From contig JAZTXB010000060.1 in NCBI GenBank assembly GCA_045636225.1, positions 1-5,732 of the forward strand: a stretch of DNA of 5,732 bases, given 5' to 3'. This document shows positions 1-5,732 of this stretch, one piece after another. The notes under the pieces are model-generated. The model saw only the letters and a list, made by a program, of their open reading frames with translations, did not search any database and had not been told where the DNA came from. Positions within the stretch are counted from its first letter, which is position 1. The number at the start of each line of letters is the position of its first letter. The DNA is from UMGS1613 sp045636225 (GTDB taxonomy: Bacteria > Bacillota_I > Bacilli_A > RF39 > UBA660). Made by a program: the position numbers and the translations under genes.

Positions 1-144
1 TTATATTATTATTATAAAGAAGGATATATAAGTTTAGATGAATATACAAAAGAATTAGATGAATTAATCTTTGTATACTATAAGTTATCAGATGGAAAAA
101 AAATATTAAAAGAAGAACAAGTAGAAAAAGCAAAAACAATATAA
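1..144 (+). CDS. C-terminal end of an unidentified protein (5' partial)
   Basis: An open frame enters from the left edge and ends at TAA 142-144, giving the last 47 residues of a protein whose start lies outside the window. The fragment is hydrophilic and looks helical. It has a tyrosine run near its beginning (YYYY, residues 2-5), then KEGYISLDEYTKELDEL, and a lysine/glutamate-rich tail ending in KAKTI. The 'EG.IS..EY...L.EL' pattern faintly recalls the short C-terminal SHOCT-type helical segment, but it is too short to assign and I do not name a function. It runs in the same direction as pheS. The pheST promoter begins three bases after its stop, and no hairpin terminator is visible between them, so transcripts of this gene could run into the T-box leader. 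Codon use matches the neighbouring genes. Confidence 0.6.
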   Translation, partial: LYYYYKEGYISLDEYTKELDELIFVYYKLSDGKKILKEEQVEKAKTI

Positions 145-146
145 TG

Positions 147-174
147 TTGTAATTTTTAAAAAATGTGTTATAAT
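147..174 (+). promoter_or_regulatory. Probable sigma-A promoter of the pheST operon
   Basis: A perfect -10 box TATAAT lies at 169-174. It is preceded by TG at 166-167, which makes an extended -10 (TGTTATAAT). A partial -35 box TTGTAA (four of six consensus positions) lies at 147-152, with a 16-base spacer. Transcription would start around 180-183, just ahead of the 5' strand of T-box stem I, which is where a T-box transcript should begin. The -35 lies directly behind the stop of the upstream gene, so pheST has its own promoter even though it runs in the same direction as that gene. Confidence 0.75.
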
Positions 175-185
175 TATTAGTAGTT

Positions 186-281
186 GAAAGCAATAATGGA
201 AGAGTAGTAATAAGTATAATTATTTAAAGAGAGTTAGTGGTTGGTGTAAACTAATAAATAATTTCTTATGAATTCACTTTC
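186..281 (+). promoter_or_regulatory. T-box stem I with UUC (Phe) specifier codon
   Basis: The basal helix pairs GAAAG 186-190 with CTTTC 277-281. A middle helix pairs ATAAG 210-214 with CTTAT 265-269. Between them lies the specifier loop: AGTA 206-209 on the 5' side faces GAA 270-272 on the 3' side, the usual loop-E arrangement. The next triplet, TTC 273-275, is followed by the customary A at 276. UUC would pair with the GAA anticodon of tRNA-Phe. TTC also occurs at 263-265, but that copy ends inside the middle helix and lacks the GAA/A flanks, so I prefer 273-275. Confidence 0.85.
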
Positions 282-336
282 TAGTGTTATTAATAGTAAA
301 CGTAGAAGATGCGTTAAATCTTGAAAGTGCATAATA

Positions 337-395
337 CTATTATGAAGTAGGGTGGTACCGCGAATGTTCGTCCCTATATTTATAATAGTTTTTTT
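337..395 (+). terminator. T-box leader terminator (unusual, encloses the antiterminator)
   Basis: CTATTATGAAGTAGGG (337-352) pairs with 372-388 to give 16 pairs, two of them G-U, with one bulged A at 378. Seven T residues follow at 389-395. In the usual T-box the terminator is made from the 3' arm of the antiterminator and sequence downstream of it. Here no downstream copy of AGGGA exists, and the stem instead extends the antiterminator helix outward, using bases that would otherwise form stem III. The U-tract and its position make termination plausible, but the switching geometry is inferred by hand pairing only. Confidence 0.65.
348..376 (+). promoter_or_regulatory. T-box antiterminator
   Basis: Helix A1 pairs TAGGG 348-352 with CCCTA 372-376. 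The seven-base bulge TGGTACC is at 353-359. Helix A2 pairs GCG 360-362 with CGT 369-371 (one G-U pair), closing a six-base loop (363-368). The TGGT of the bulge (353-356) is complementary to ACCA, the 3' end of uncharged tRNA-Phe. All parts match the canonical antiterminator. Confidence 0.9.
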
Positions 396-399
396 ATTT

Positions 400-405
400 A
401 GGAGG
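400..405 (+). promoter_or_regulatory. Ribosome binding site of pheS
   Basis: A perfect AGGAGG lies six bases before ATG 412. It fixes the pheS start. An in-frame ATG at 352 lies inside the conserved T-box motif, has no ribosome binding site, and would add 20 residues translated from the terminator, so it is not the start. Confidence 0.9.
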
Positions 406-411
406 AATAGT

Positions 412-1467
412 ATGAAAGAAAAAGTAGAGTTATTAAAACAAGAATTATTAGAGAAATTAGATAATATTAAAAGTATTAAAGAATTAGAAACTTTAAAAGC
501 AGAATATATGGGAAAAACGGGTATTATTACTGTACTTCAAAGTGGGATTAAAGATGCAGAAGATAAAAAAGAGTATGGTATGAATGTTAATATACTAAGA
601 ACTGCTTTTAATGAAAATTATGATTCTAAATTGAAGTTATTAAAGGAAGAAGAAATAAATAAAAAAATAGAAAGTGAAAGAATAGATGTAACTCTTCCAT
701 CTAAAAGAATAAGACAAGGTTCTAAGCATCCAATGACTAGAATAAGGGAAGAACTTGAAGATTTATTTGTATCTATGGGATATGATGTATATGATGGGCC
801 AGAGATAGAAACTGATGAAAATTGCTTTCAAAAACTTAATTTACCTTTAGGTCATCCTGCAAGAGATGCTCAAGATACATTTTATTTAGAAAATGAATAT
901 GAAGCATTCTTACTTAGAAGTCAAACTTCAACTGGTCAGGTAAGAGTAATGGAATCAAATGTAGAAAAAGGACCTATACGTATAGTTTGTCCTGGTAAGG
1001 TATATAGAAGAGATGATGATGCTACTCATTCTCATCAATTTATGCAAATGGAAGGGTTAGTAATTGAAGAAAATGTTTCACTTGCTGATTTAAAAGCTAC
1101 TTTAGAAATATTTTGTAAAAAATTATTAGGTGAAAAAACAGAAGTTAGATTTAGACCAAGTTTCTTCCCATTTACCGAACCATCAGTAGAAGTAGATGTT
1201 ACATGTTTTAAATGTGGAGGTAAAGGATGTCCACTTTGTAAACAAACTGGATGGATAGAGGTACTGGGAGCTGGTATGGTTCATCCAAACGTACTTTCTA
1301 TGTGTGGTTATGATCCAGAAAAATACCAAGGATTTGCTTTTGGAGTAGGTCTTGATAGATTTGCTATGTTTAAATATGGTATTACAGATATAAGAACAAT
1401 TTATGGAAATGATTTAAGATTCTTAAACCAATTTACGAGAGGAGATGAAGTAAATGAAACTAAGTAG
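412..1467 (+). CDS. pheS: Phenylalanine--tRNA ligase, alpha subunit
   Basis: This is the catalytic subunit of the cytosolic alpha2beta2 enzyme, which activates phenylalanine with ATP and transfers it to tRNA-Phe. The protein has 351 residues, near the usual 330-350. Residues 1-90 are charged and helical, fitting the N-terminal coiled coil that contacts tRNA. The class II core follows: motif 1 around 106-131 (HP at 106-107, GPE at 129-131); motif 2 around 196-215 (YRR 198-200, THSHQF 205-210, E214); the phenylalanine-site segments FTEPS 254-258 and GAGMVHP 286-292; and motif 3 with GFAFG 307-311 and DR 315-316. Ala309 is the pocket alanine that normally limits substrate size. Cys265, 268, 273 and 276 form a CxxC-x4-CxxC knuckle, which I recall from PheS of Bacilli. 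The gene follows the Phe T-box and overlaps pheT by 14 bases. No key residue is missing, and identity is essentially certain. Confidence 0.99.
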   Translation: MKEKVELLKQELLEKLDNIKSIKELETLKAEYMGKTGIITVLQSGIKDAEDKKEYGMNVNILRTAFNENYDSKLKLLKEEEINKKIESERIDVTLPSKRIRQGSKHPMTRIREELEDLFVSMGYDVYDGPEIETDENCFQKLNLPLGHPARDAQDTFYLENEYEAFLLRSQTSTGQVRVMESNVEKGPIRIVCPGKVYRRDDDATHSHQFMQMEGLVIEENVSLADLKATLEIFCKKLLGEKTEVRFRPSFFPFTEPSVEVDVTCFKCGGKGCPLCKQTGWIEVLGAGMVHPNVLSMCGYDPEKYQGFAFGVGLDRFAMFKYGITDIRTIYGNDLRFLNQFTRGDEVNETK

Positions 1468-3814
1468 AAAATTTTTAAGTGATTATGTAGATATTCCTGA
1501 AGGAGTAACTATAAATGAACTTGCAGAAGAAATGACTCATGTAGGTAATGAATATGATAGTGCTGAAAAATTAATTAATGCAACTAACTTAGTTATTGGG
1601 CATGTTCTAGAATGTGAGGATCATCCTGATAGTGATCATCTTCATGTATGTAAAGTTGATGTAGGTAATGAAGTTCTTAATATAGTTTGCGGTGCTCCTA
1701 ACTGCAGAAAAGGTTTAAAAGTTATAGTTGCTTTAGCTGGTGCTAAACTTCCTGGTGGAGAAATAAAAAAAGGTATGATTAGAGGAGTAGAATCTAATGG
1801 TATGCTTTGTTCTAAAGCAGAATTAGGTCTAGATAGTAAATTTTTAACTGAAGCAGATAAGAGCGGAATTCATGAACTTGGAGAGGATGCTATAGTTGGA
1901 GAAGACCCAATTAAATATATGGGTCTAGATGATGAAGTTATTGATTTTGAACTAACTTCAAATAGAGGAGATTTACTTAGTGTACTTGGTATGGCATATG
2001 AAGTAGGTGCTATATATGGAAGTAAAGTAAAAGATATTGATTTATCTTATGAAGAAGAAGGAAATATAGATTTTAATTTAAGTTTAGATACAGATAATTG
2101 TACGTTATTCTTAGCTAAAGAAATAAAAAATATAACTATTAAAGAAAGCCCAGACTTTATTAAAAATAGATTAATTGCTAGTGGTATTAGACCTATAAAT
2201 AATGTAGTAGATATTTCTAATTATGTAATGTTAGAGGTAGGACAACCACTTCATTTCTATGATTTAGATAGACTTGGTAGAACTATTAAGGTTAGAATGG
2301 CTGAGGAGAATGAAAAATTAACTACTCTTGATAATGAAGAAAGAATGCTTTCAAGTGATGATATAGTAATTACAGATGGTGAAAAAGCCGTTGGGCTTGC
2401 TGGAGTTATGGGAGGATTATCTACAGAAATAGAAGAAGATACTAAAAATGTACTTATTGAAGCTGCTATATTTAATAGTATTAAAATAAGAAAAACAGCT
2501 AAAAAAATACTTAGAAGTGAAGCTTCTAATAGATTTGAAAAAGGTATTGATCCAAAAAGAACTTATATGGCTATAGAAAGATGTTGTAATTTACTTTCTA
2601 AGTATGCTGATGCAACTATTGTAGGTGGTATGGTTAAAATAGATAATACAGATGTATCTGATAAAGAAATAAAAGTTACTTTAGAAAAAATAAATAAAGT
2701 ATTAGGTGTAAATATTACTAAAGAAGAAGTTATAGATATATTAACTAGATTAGATTTTAAAGTAACAGAAAGTAATAATAAATTTACAGTAACAGTACCA
2801 ACTAGACGAATGGATATATCAATAAAAGAAGATATAATTGAAGAAGTTGGAAGATACTATGGTATGGAGAAAATTGAAGGCTCTAAATTAATTCTTCCAG
2901 TAAAAGAAGGGAAAGCAGACAAATCTCTTAGAATAATTAAAAATAAGATGATTTCTATGGGACTTAATGAAGCGTTATCTTATGCTTTAATACCAGAATC
3001 TGAAGTACATAAATATACAAGTGATAACTTTACTCATATTAATTTAGCTGATCCAATGAGTGAAGATAGAAAAACACTTCGTTATAGTTTACTTTATTCT
3101 TTAGAGCAAATTTATTCTTATAATAAAGCACGTAACTTTAAAGATGTTTGTGTATTTGAAATAGGTAAAGGATTCTATAAAGAAGATAATGAATATAAAG
3201 AAGAATTAAAACTTGCTGGACTTATGACAGGTAAATATTATTTAGATATTACTAATACTAATGTAGATTTTTATATAGTAAAAGGAATTGTAGAAGAATT
3301 ACTTGATTATTTAGGATATAGTGGAAGATATACAATAAATACTGGAGATGTACCTAAAGAACTTCATCCTGGTATGTCTGCTGGTATAAACATTCAAGGT
3401 AAAAATATTGGTATAATTGGAAGACTACATCCTAATGTTACTAAAGAAGATGTATATGTATTTGAACTTAATTTAGATAAATTACTTCAAAATAGAACTT
3501 CAAATATAAAAGCAAAAGAAATTTCTAAATATCTAGGAATGCAAAAAGATGTTTCTTTCGTAGTTAAGAAAGATATAACTAATAAAGAAATAATGGATGT
3601 AATTAGAAAATCGGGAGGTAGACTTCTTTCGAATATAGAAGTATTTGATGTATATGTTGGAGAAAAAGTAGGTATTGATGAAAAAGCAATTGCTTATAAT
3701 TTAAAATTTGAGGATTCTACTAAGACTCTTACAGAGGAAGAAGTAATGACTGTATTTAATAAAATAATATCTGATGTAGAAAATAAATTAAATGCCAAGG
3801 TAAGAAATAATTAA
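1454..3814 (+). CDS. pheT: Phenylalanine--tRNA ligase, beta subunit
   Basis: This is the tRNA-binding and editing subunit of phenylalanyl-tRNA synthetase; it hydrolyses mischarged Tyr-tRNA-Phe. At 786 residues it has the normal bacterial length. Domains in order: N-terminal segment (1-38); EMAP II-like tRNA-binding OB domain (about 40-150, with HPDSDHLHVCKVDVG at 57-71, VCGAPN 78-83, GMLCS 116-120); B3/B4 editing domain (about 205-390); B5 domain (about 403-470, ending RMDISIKED..EEVGRYYG); the catalytically inactive class II-like core (about 490-680); and the C-terminal ferredoxin-fold anticodon-binding domain (about 690-784, with SKYLGMQKD and FDVY). Editing-pocket positions appear conserved: N250, H267 (GQPLHFYD), E336, and SEA 355-357. 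The start is set by AGGAG 1440-1444 inside pheS, nine bases before the ATG. The overlap puts it in a different frame from pheS and suggests translational coupling and balanced subunit production. No frameshift or internal damage is seen. Confidence 0.99.
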   Translation: MKLSRKFLSDYVDIPEGVTINELAEEMTHVGNEYDSAEKLINATNLVIGHVLECEDHPDSDHLHVCKVDVGNEVLNIVCGAPNCRKGLKVIVALAGAKLPGGEIKKGMIRGVESNGMLCSKAELGLDSKFLTEADKSGIHELGEDAIVGEDPIKYMGLDDEVIDFELTSNRGDLLSVLGMAYEVGAIYGSKVKDIDLSYEEEGNIDFNLSLDTDNCTLFLAKEIKNITIKESPDFIKNRLIASGIRPINNVVDISNYVMLEVGQPLHFYDLDRLGRTIKVRMAEENEKLTTLDNEERMLSSDDIVITDGEKAVGLAGVMGGLSTEIEEDTKNVLIEAAIFNSIKIRKTAKKILRSEASNRFEKGIDPKRTYMAIERCCNLLSKYADATIVGGMVKIDNTDVSDKEIKVTLEKINKVLGVNITKEEVIDILTRLDFKVTESNNKFTVTVPTRRMDISIKEDIIEEVGRYYGMEKIEGSKLILPVKEGKADKSLRIIKNKMISMGLNEALSYALIPESEVHKYTSDNFTHINLADPMSEDRKTLRYSLLYSLEQIYSYNKARNFKDVCVFEIGKGFYKEDNEYKEELKLAGLMTGKYYLDITNTNVDFYIVKGIVEELLDYLGYSGRYTINTGDVPKELHPGMSAGINIQGKNIGIIGRLHPNVTKEDVYVFELNLDKLLQNRTSNIKAKEISKYLGMQKDVSFVVKKDITNKEIMDVIRKSGGRLLSNIEVFDVYVGEKVGIDEKAIAYNLKFEDSTKTLTEEEVMTVFNKIISDVENKLNAKVRNN

Positions 3815-3849
3815 TTTAAAAAAAGTATATTATATATACTTTTTTTAAA
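3815..3849 (+). terminator. Rho-independent terminator after pheT (likely bidirectional)
   Basis: A perfect 15-base inverted repeat starts immediately after the pheT stop. TTTAAAAAAAGTATA (3815-3829) pairs with 3835-3849 around a TTATA loop, which may close by one more pair. The stem contains a run of seven A on the left and seven T on the right, so each strand offers a U-tract. The stem is almost entirely A-T, with a single G-C pair, which makes it weak energetically despite its length. It separates the pheST operon from the next gene. Confidence 0.85.
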
Positions 3850-3854
3850 TATTA

Positions 3855-3863
3855 TGATATAAT
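3855..3863 (+). promoter_or_regulatory. Extended -10 promoter of the downstream repeat-protein gene
   Basis: TGATATAAT combines the TG extension (3855-3856) with a perfect TATAAT at 3858-3863. The -35 position (about 3835-3841) falls in the 3' arm of the pheT terminator and has no good TTGACA match, so recognition would rest on the extended -10. The start of transcription would be near 3870, giving a leader of only about 16 bases before ATG 3886. Confidence 0.7.
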
Positions 3864-3864
3864 A

Positions 3865-3880
3865 CATCTCATTTGAGGTG
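3865..3880. repeat. Small inverted repeat over the ribosome binding site
   Basis: CATCTC (3865-3870) and GAGGTG (3875-3880) form an inverted repeat with six pairs, one of them G-T, around ATTT. The right half is the ribosome binding site (GAGGTG, five bases before ATG 3886). A transcript starting near 3870 would lack the left half, whereas read-through RNA from pheT would contain both halves and could hide the site. It may also be a protein-binding operator, or chance. Confidence 0.4.
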
Positions 3881-3885
3881 AAATT

Positions 3886-5732
3886 ATGAGCAAATTAAAA
3901 TTACTATTTGAATACATAAAAAATATATTTAAAAATAAAAATAAAGAAGAAAAAAAAGAATTATTAAATGTACAAGAAGGTTCAAATAAAATAGATGTTT
4001 TTGAAAATATTAAAATTGGAGATATTATTTGGGCTAAGAGATATACCTCTTTAGAAGAAAAGGAATGTATACCAGAGGGACATCAAGAAGGACCGTTTAT
4101 AGTAGTTAAAAATATGGGTGAACGTTTGATTTGCTGTCAAGGTACAGGTGTTATTCCGCAAGAAGGAAATGATGATGTCACTTTTTTCTTAGATGATAAT
4201 GGTTATAAGCTAAGAAAACCAACTTATTTTAAGATGGATAAATTAAAAGTTATTAATAAAAATGTTTTTATAAATAATATGGATAGATTATATGATAGGG
4301 TAAAAGACTCATTCTTTAGAAAATTAAAGCAAATTCATAAAGGAAAATATTGTGGGATTAACTTAGAATTGCCACCTAATATAGGTGACATAGTATTATA
4401 TAATAAAAAACGTTATTTAATATTAGATGAAGAAAATTTAAATGCGGTTTGTTTAAAAAAAATTAATCATTTAGAGTTTAATGAGTTTAAAAAATTAGAT
4501 TACTCAATTACTATAAGTTTTAAGGATAAAAAAGATGTTGAATATAAAGATACTGTAAGTTCTAAGGTTATTTGTTATGTTTTAAAACAATATAAAGAAT
4601 ATTTAAAAAATTGTAAAGAACAAAAAGTAACACAAAGAGGAAGTATAATTCTAAAGGATAGAAAATATTATTATATATATGGCGAAGCTGGTGATTTTTG
4701 GAATGCATTTGAAATAAGTAAAACGAATATACCAGATTCAGAGAGGTTAAAAATAAGAAATGTACTATATTATACTAATTTTGCTGATTGTGAAATAAAT
4801 AAGAAAGATAATTTCGTAACTCTTGAATTATGCATGAATGACGAAATTGATAAAATAAAAGAAGCAAGAAAGACATATAAGAGAAATCAAAAAGAAAAAG
4901 AAATATTTGATGCAACAGAAAATTTAAGATTAAATATAGGAACTATTATTGAAACTAGGTATTATAAGAATCAAAGATTTATTATTATTGGTATTTGTAG
5001 TAAAACTTATGAGTGTTTAGATATAGGTAAAATAAGTAAAGGTATATATGATCCAATATATTTAAAAAAACAAGATTGCTTTGTTTCAAGAGACAAGAGC
5101 ATAAAAGGAATAAAATGGTTAGATATAAATCCTGGTTTTGATTTAACACAAATTAATAAAAATGATGTTTTAAAAGAAATATTTGAAACACAAACTGAAT
5201 ATTTGCAAAAATTGAACAAAACAAAAGAATTAGAAACGCTATTACCACCTCAAAGAGGGTCTATTATAAAAAAACAAAATCAATATTATTATATATATGG
5301 AGAAGAAGGACAAAATTGGTTAGTGTTTGAACTACAAAAATATGTTCAAAATAATTGTGAACAGTTAGAAATAAATAACGAATTGTTTTATACATTCTAT
5401 AATGATACATTAATTAGTAAAAAGGATATTTTTAATGTAATACATATTTGTGATGAAAATAAAATAAATGAAATAAAAAGCATGAGAAAATCTTTTAACG
5501 AAAAAAATAATAAAAAATTAAGACTTCAAAAGAATAGTTCTAATAACATATTATCTTCTGATGTAGATCAAACTATACATGTTGGAACTACAATAAAATG
5601 TAATAATTCAAGTGATGAAGAATTTATTGTAAAGGGGATATTAGGTAATGTTCTTATATGTACAAGTAATGCTGATAAAGGTAATATGAAGAGAGATTAT
5701 TATATAAATAAAGAAAATGCAATTATTATTAG
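3886..5732 (+). CDS. Large repeat protein of small beta-rich modules, first module PemK/MazF-like (3' partial)
   Basis: I do not recognise this gene with certainty. It is open for 615 codons and leaves the window without a stop. The start is ATG 3886, five bases after GAGGTG. Residues 1-40 are lysine-rich and helical, with no signal peptide or membrane segment, so a cytosolic protein is likely. At least six modules follow, starting near residues 45, 167, 252, 352, 458 and 567. Each begins with G[DST].[IV] and strands of the kind seen in SH3-like barrels, and each is separated from the next by a charged helix. Module 1 (GDIIWAKRY 45-53, EEKECIPEGHQEGPF 57-71) recalls PemK/MazF-family toxins; this is an inference. 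Modules 3 and 5 are clear duplicates. Modules 2, 4 and 6 resemble one another more weakly (NIG[DT]I[VI], later a short hydrophobic strand). No antitoxin-like gene is visible upstream. Cysteines are scattered without a metal-site pattern. Codon use matches pheST, so recent transfer is not indicated. Confidence 0.85.
   Translation, partial: MSKLKLLFEYIKNIFKNKNKEEKKELLNVQEGSNKIDVFENIKIGDIIWAKRYTSLEEKECIPEGHQEGPFIVVKNMGERLICCQGTGVIPQEGNDDVTFFLDDNGYKLRKPTYFKMDKLKVINKNVFINNMDRLYDRVKDSFFRKLKQIHKGKYCGINLELPPNIGDIVLYNKKRYLILDEENLNAVCLKKINHLEFNEFKKLDYSITISFKDKKDVEYKDTVSSKVICYVLKQYKEYLKNCKEQKVTQRGSIILKDRKYYYIYGEAGDFWNAFEISKTNIPDSERLKIRNVLYYTNFADCEINKKDNFVTLELCMNDEIDKIKEARKTYKRNQKEKEIFDATENLRLNIGTIIETRYYKNQRFIIIGICSKTYECLDIGKISKGIYDPIYLKKQDCFVSRDKSIKGIKWLDINPGFDLTQINKNDVLKEIFETQTEYLQKLNKTKELETLLPPQRGSIIKKQNQYYYIYGEEGQNWLVFELQKYVQNNCEQLEINNELFYTFYNDTLISKKDIFNVIHICDENKINEIKSMRKSFNEKNNKKLRLQKNSSNNILSSDVDQTIHVGTTIKCNNSSDEEFIVKGILGNVLICTSNADKGNMKRDYYINKENAIII
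4633..4878 (+). repeat. Internal protein repeat, copy 1 (module 3, residues 250-331)
   Basis: These 82 codons align without a gap to 5251-5496, at a constant offset of 618 bases (206 codons). By hand count 38 of 82 residues are identical, including QRGSII, YYYIYGE.G, W, FE, LYYT/LFYT, KKD.F, a cysteine and a final RK. The DNA copies share an exact 19-base stretch (4664-4682 and 5282-5300). Confidence 0.9.
5251..5496 (+). repeat. Internal protein repeat, copy 2 (module 5, residues 456-537)
   Basis: This is the second copy of the 82-residue module. It keeps QRGSII (456-461), YYYIYGE (467-473), W478, FE 481-482, YT 502-503, KKD 512-514, C522 and RK 534-535. It is preceded by LLPP (452-455), which echoes LPP at 162-164 before module 2. 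It is followed by a lysine/asparagine-rich linker about nine residues longer than the one after copy 1, then by module 6. Confidence 0.9.

Larger units (their letters stand above)
183..395 (+). promoter_or_regulatory. T-box leader responding to tRNA-Phe
   Basis: This cis-acting RNA senses uncharged tRNA and controls read-through into pheST. The diagnostic T-box sequence AGGGTGGTACCGCG is at 349-362 and the matching TCCCT at 371-375. Stem I is recognisable from its GGAAGAGTAGTA segment (198-209), AGAGAG (228-233) and GGTTGGTGTAA (239-249). Before the T-box, GCGTTAAATC...GAAAGTG (311-329) resembles the stem IIA/B region of other T-boxes, and 330-344 can fold as a small stem III. The amino-acid assignment rests on three agreeing points: the specifier UUC (273-275), the UGGU bulge whose variable base U suits the A discriminator of tRNA-Phe, and the downstream gene pheS. 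Regulation is most likely transcriptional, because a hairpin and seven U residues precede the ribosome binding site. Confidence 0.95.

Noticed and set aside
371..405. Translational T-box mechanism in which the antiterminator 3' arm hides the pheS ribosome binding site
   Set aside because: Only about four bases (CCTA with TAGG) could pair, whereas a long hairpin followed by seven U residues supports transcriptional control.
352..411. In-frame upstream extension of pheS beginning at ATG 352
   Set aside because: It lies inside the conserved T-box motif and terminator, has no ribosome binding site, and matches nothing in PheS N-termini. AGGAGG sits correctly before ATG 412.
3950..3957. Run of eight A residues near the start of the repeat-protein gene, a possible slippage or phase-variation site
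   Set aside because: Runs of this length are common in such AT-rich DNA, the frame is intact across it, and no alternative-frame product is evident.
5007..5219. Reverse-strand open frame of 70 codons
   Set aside because: It is fully contained in the long plus-strand repeat-protein gene, has no likely ribosome binding site or homology, and is expected by chance in AT-rich coding sequence.
4664..5300. Exact 19-base direct repeat (4664-4682, 5282-5300) as mobile-element or recombination-site termini
   Set aside because: It falls at the same codon position in two duplicated protein modules and is explained by that duplication. There is no transposase or terminal inverted repeat.
1..5732. CRISPR array, tRNA or rRNA genes, insertion sequences
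   Set aside because: No regularly spaced direct repeats, cloverleaf-like segments, rRNA-like conserved stretches or transposase-like frames were seen on either strand.

Overview
The window is very AT-rich and gene-dense. It carries one clearly recognisable operon, pheS-pheT (phenylalanyl-tRNA synthetase), behind a tRNA-responsive T-box leader. T-box control of an aminoacyl-tRNA synthetase operon, strong AGGAGG-type ribosome binding sites, extended -10 promoters and a PheS carrying a four-cysteine knuckle all point to a low-GC Gram-positive lineage (Bacillota, including the Mollicutes-like uncultured Bacilli). Tryptophan is written TGG and all visible stops are TAA, so there is no sign of UGA recoding. 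I cannot name the genus.

Layout: 1-144 is the 3' end of an unidentified gene. 147-174 is a promoter placed directly after that gene's stop. About 183-395 is a phenylalanine T-box leader: stem I with a UUC specifier at 273-275, the antiterminator at 348-376, and a hairpin plus U-tract ending at 395. 412-1467 is pheS and 1454-3814 is pheT, overlapping by 14 bases. 3815-3849 is a perfect-stem terminator, followed at once by an extended -10 promoter (3855-3863) and a small inverted repeat over the next ribosome binding site (3865-3880). From 3886 to the right edge a single reading frame of at least 615 codons runs without a stop.

How the parts work together: uncharged tRNA-Phe should be read by the T-box through the UUC specifier and a UGGU bulge that matches the ACCA end of tRNA-Phe. 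This allows read-through into pheS and pheT, whose products form the alpha2beta2 synthetase. Both subunits look complete. The catalytic motifs of PheS and the editing pocket of PheT are present.

The novelty lies in the last gene. It encodes a long, apparently cytosolic repeat protein made of at least six small beta-rich modules separated by charged helices. Two of the modules align over 82 residues without a gap (38 identities by hand count). The first module resembles the PemK/MazF-type SH3-like barrel, but that link is an inference from pattern memory and not a database result. Its function is unknown and its C-terminus lies outside the window.
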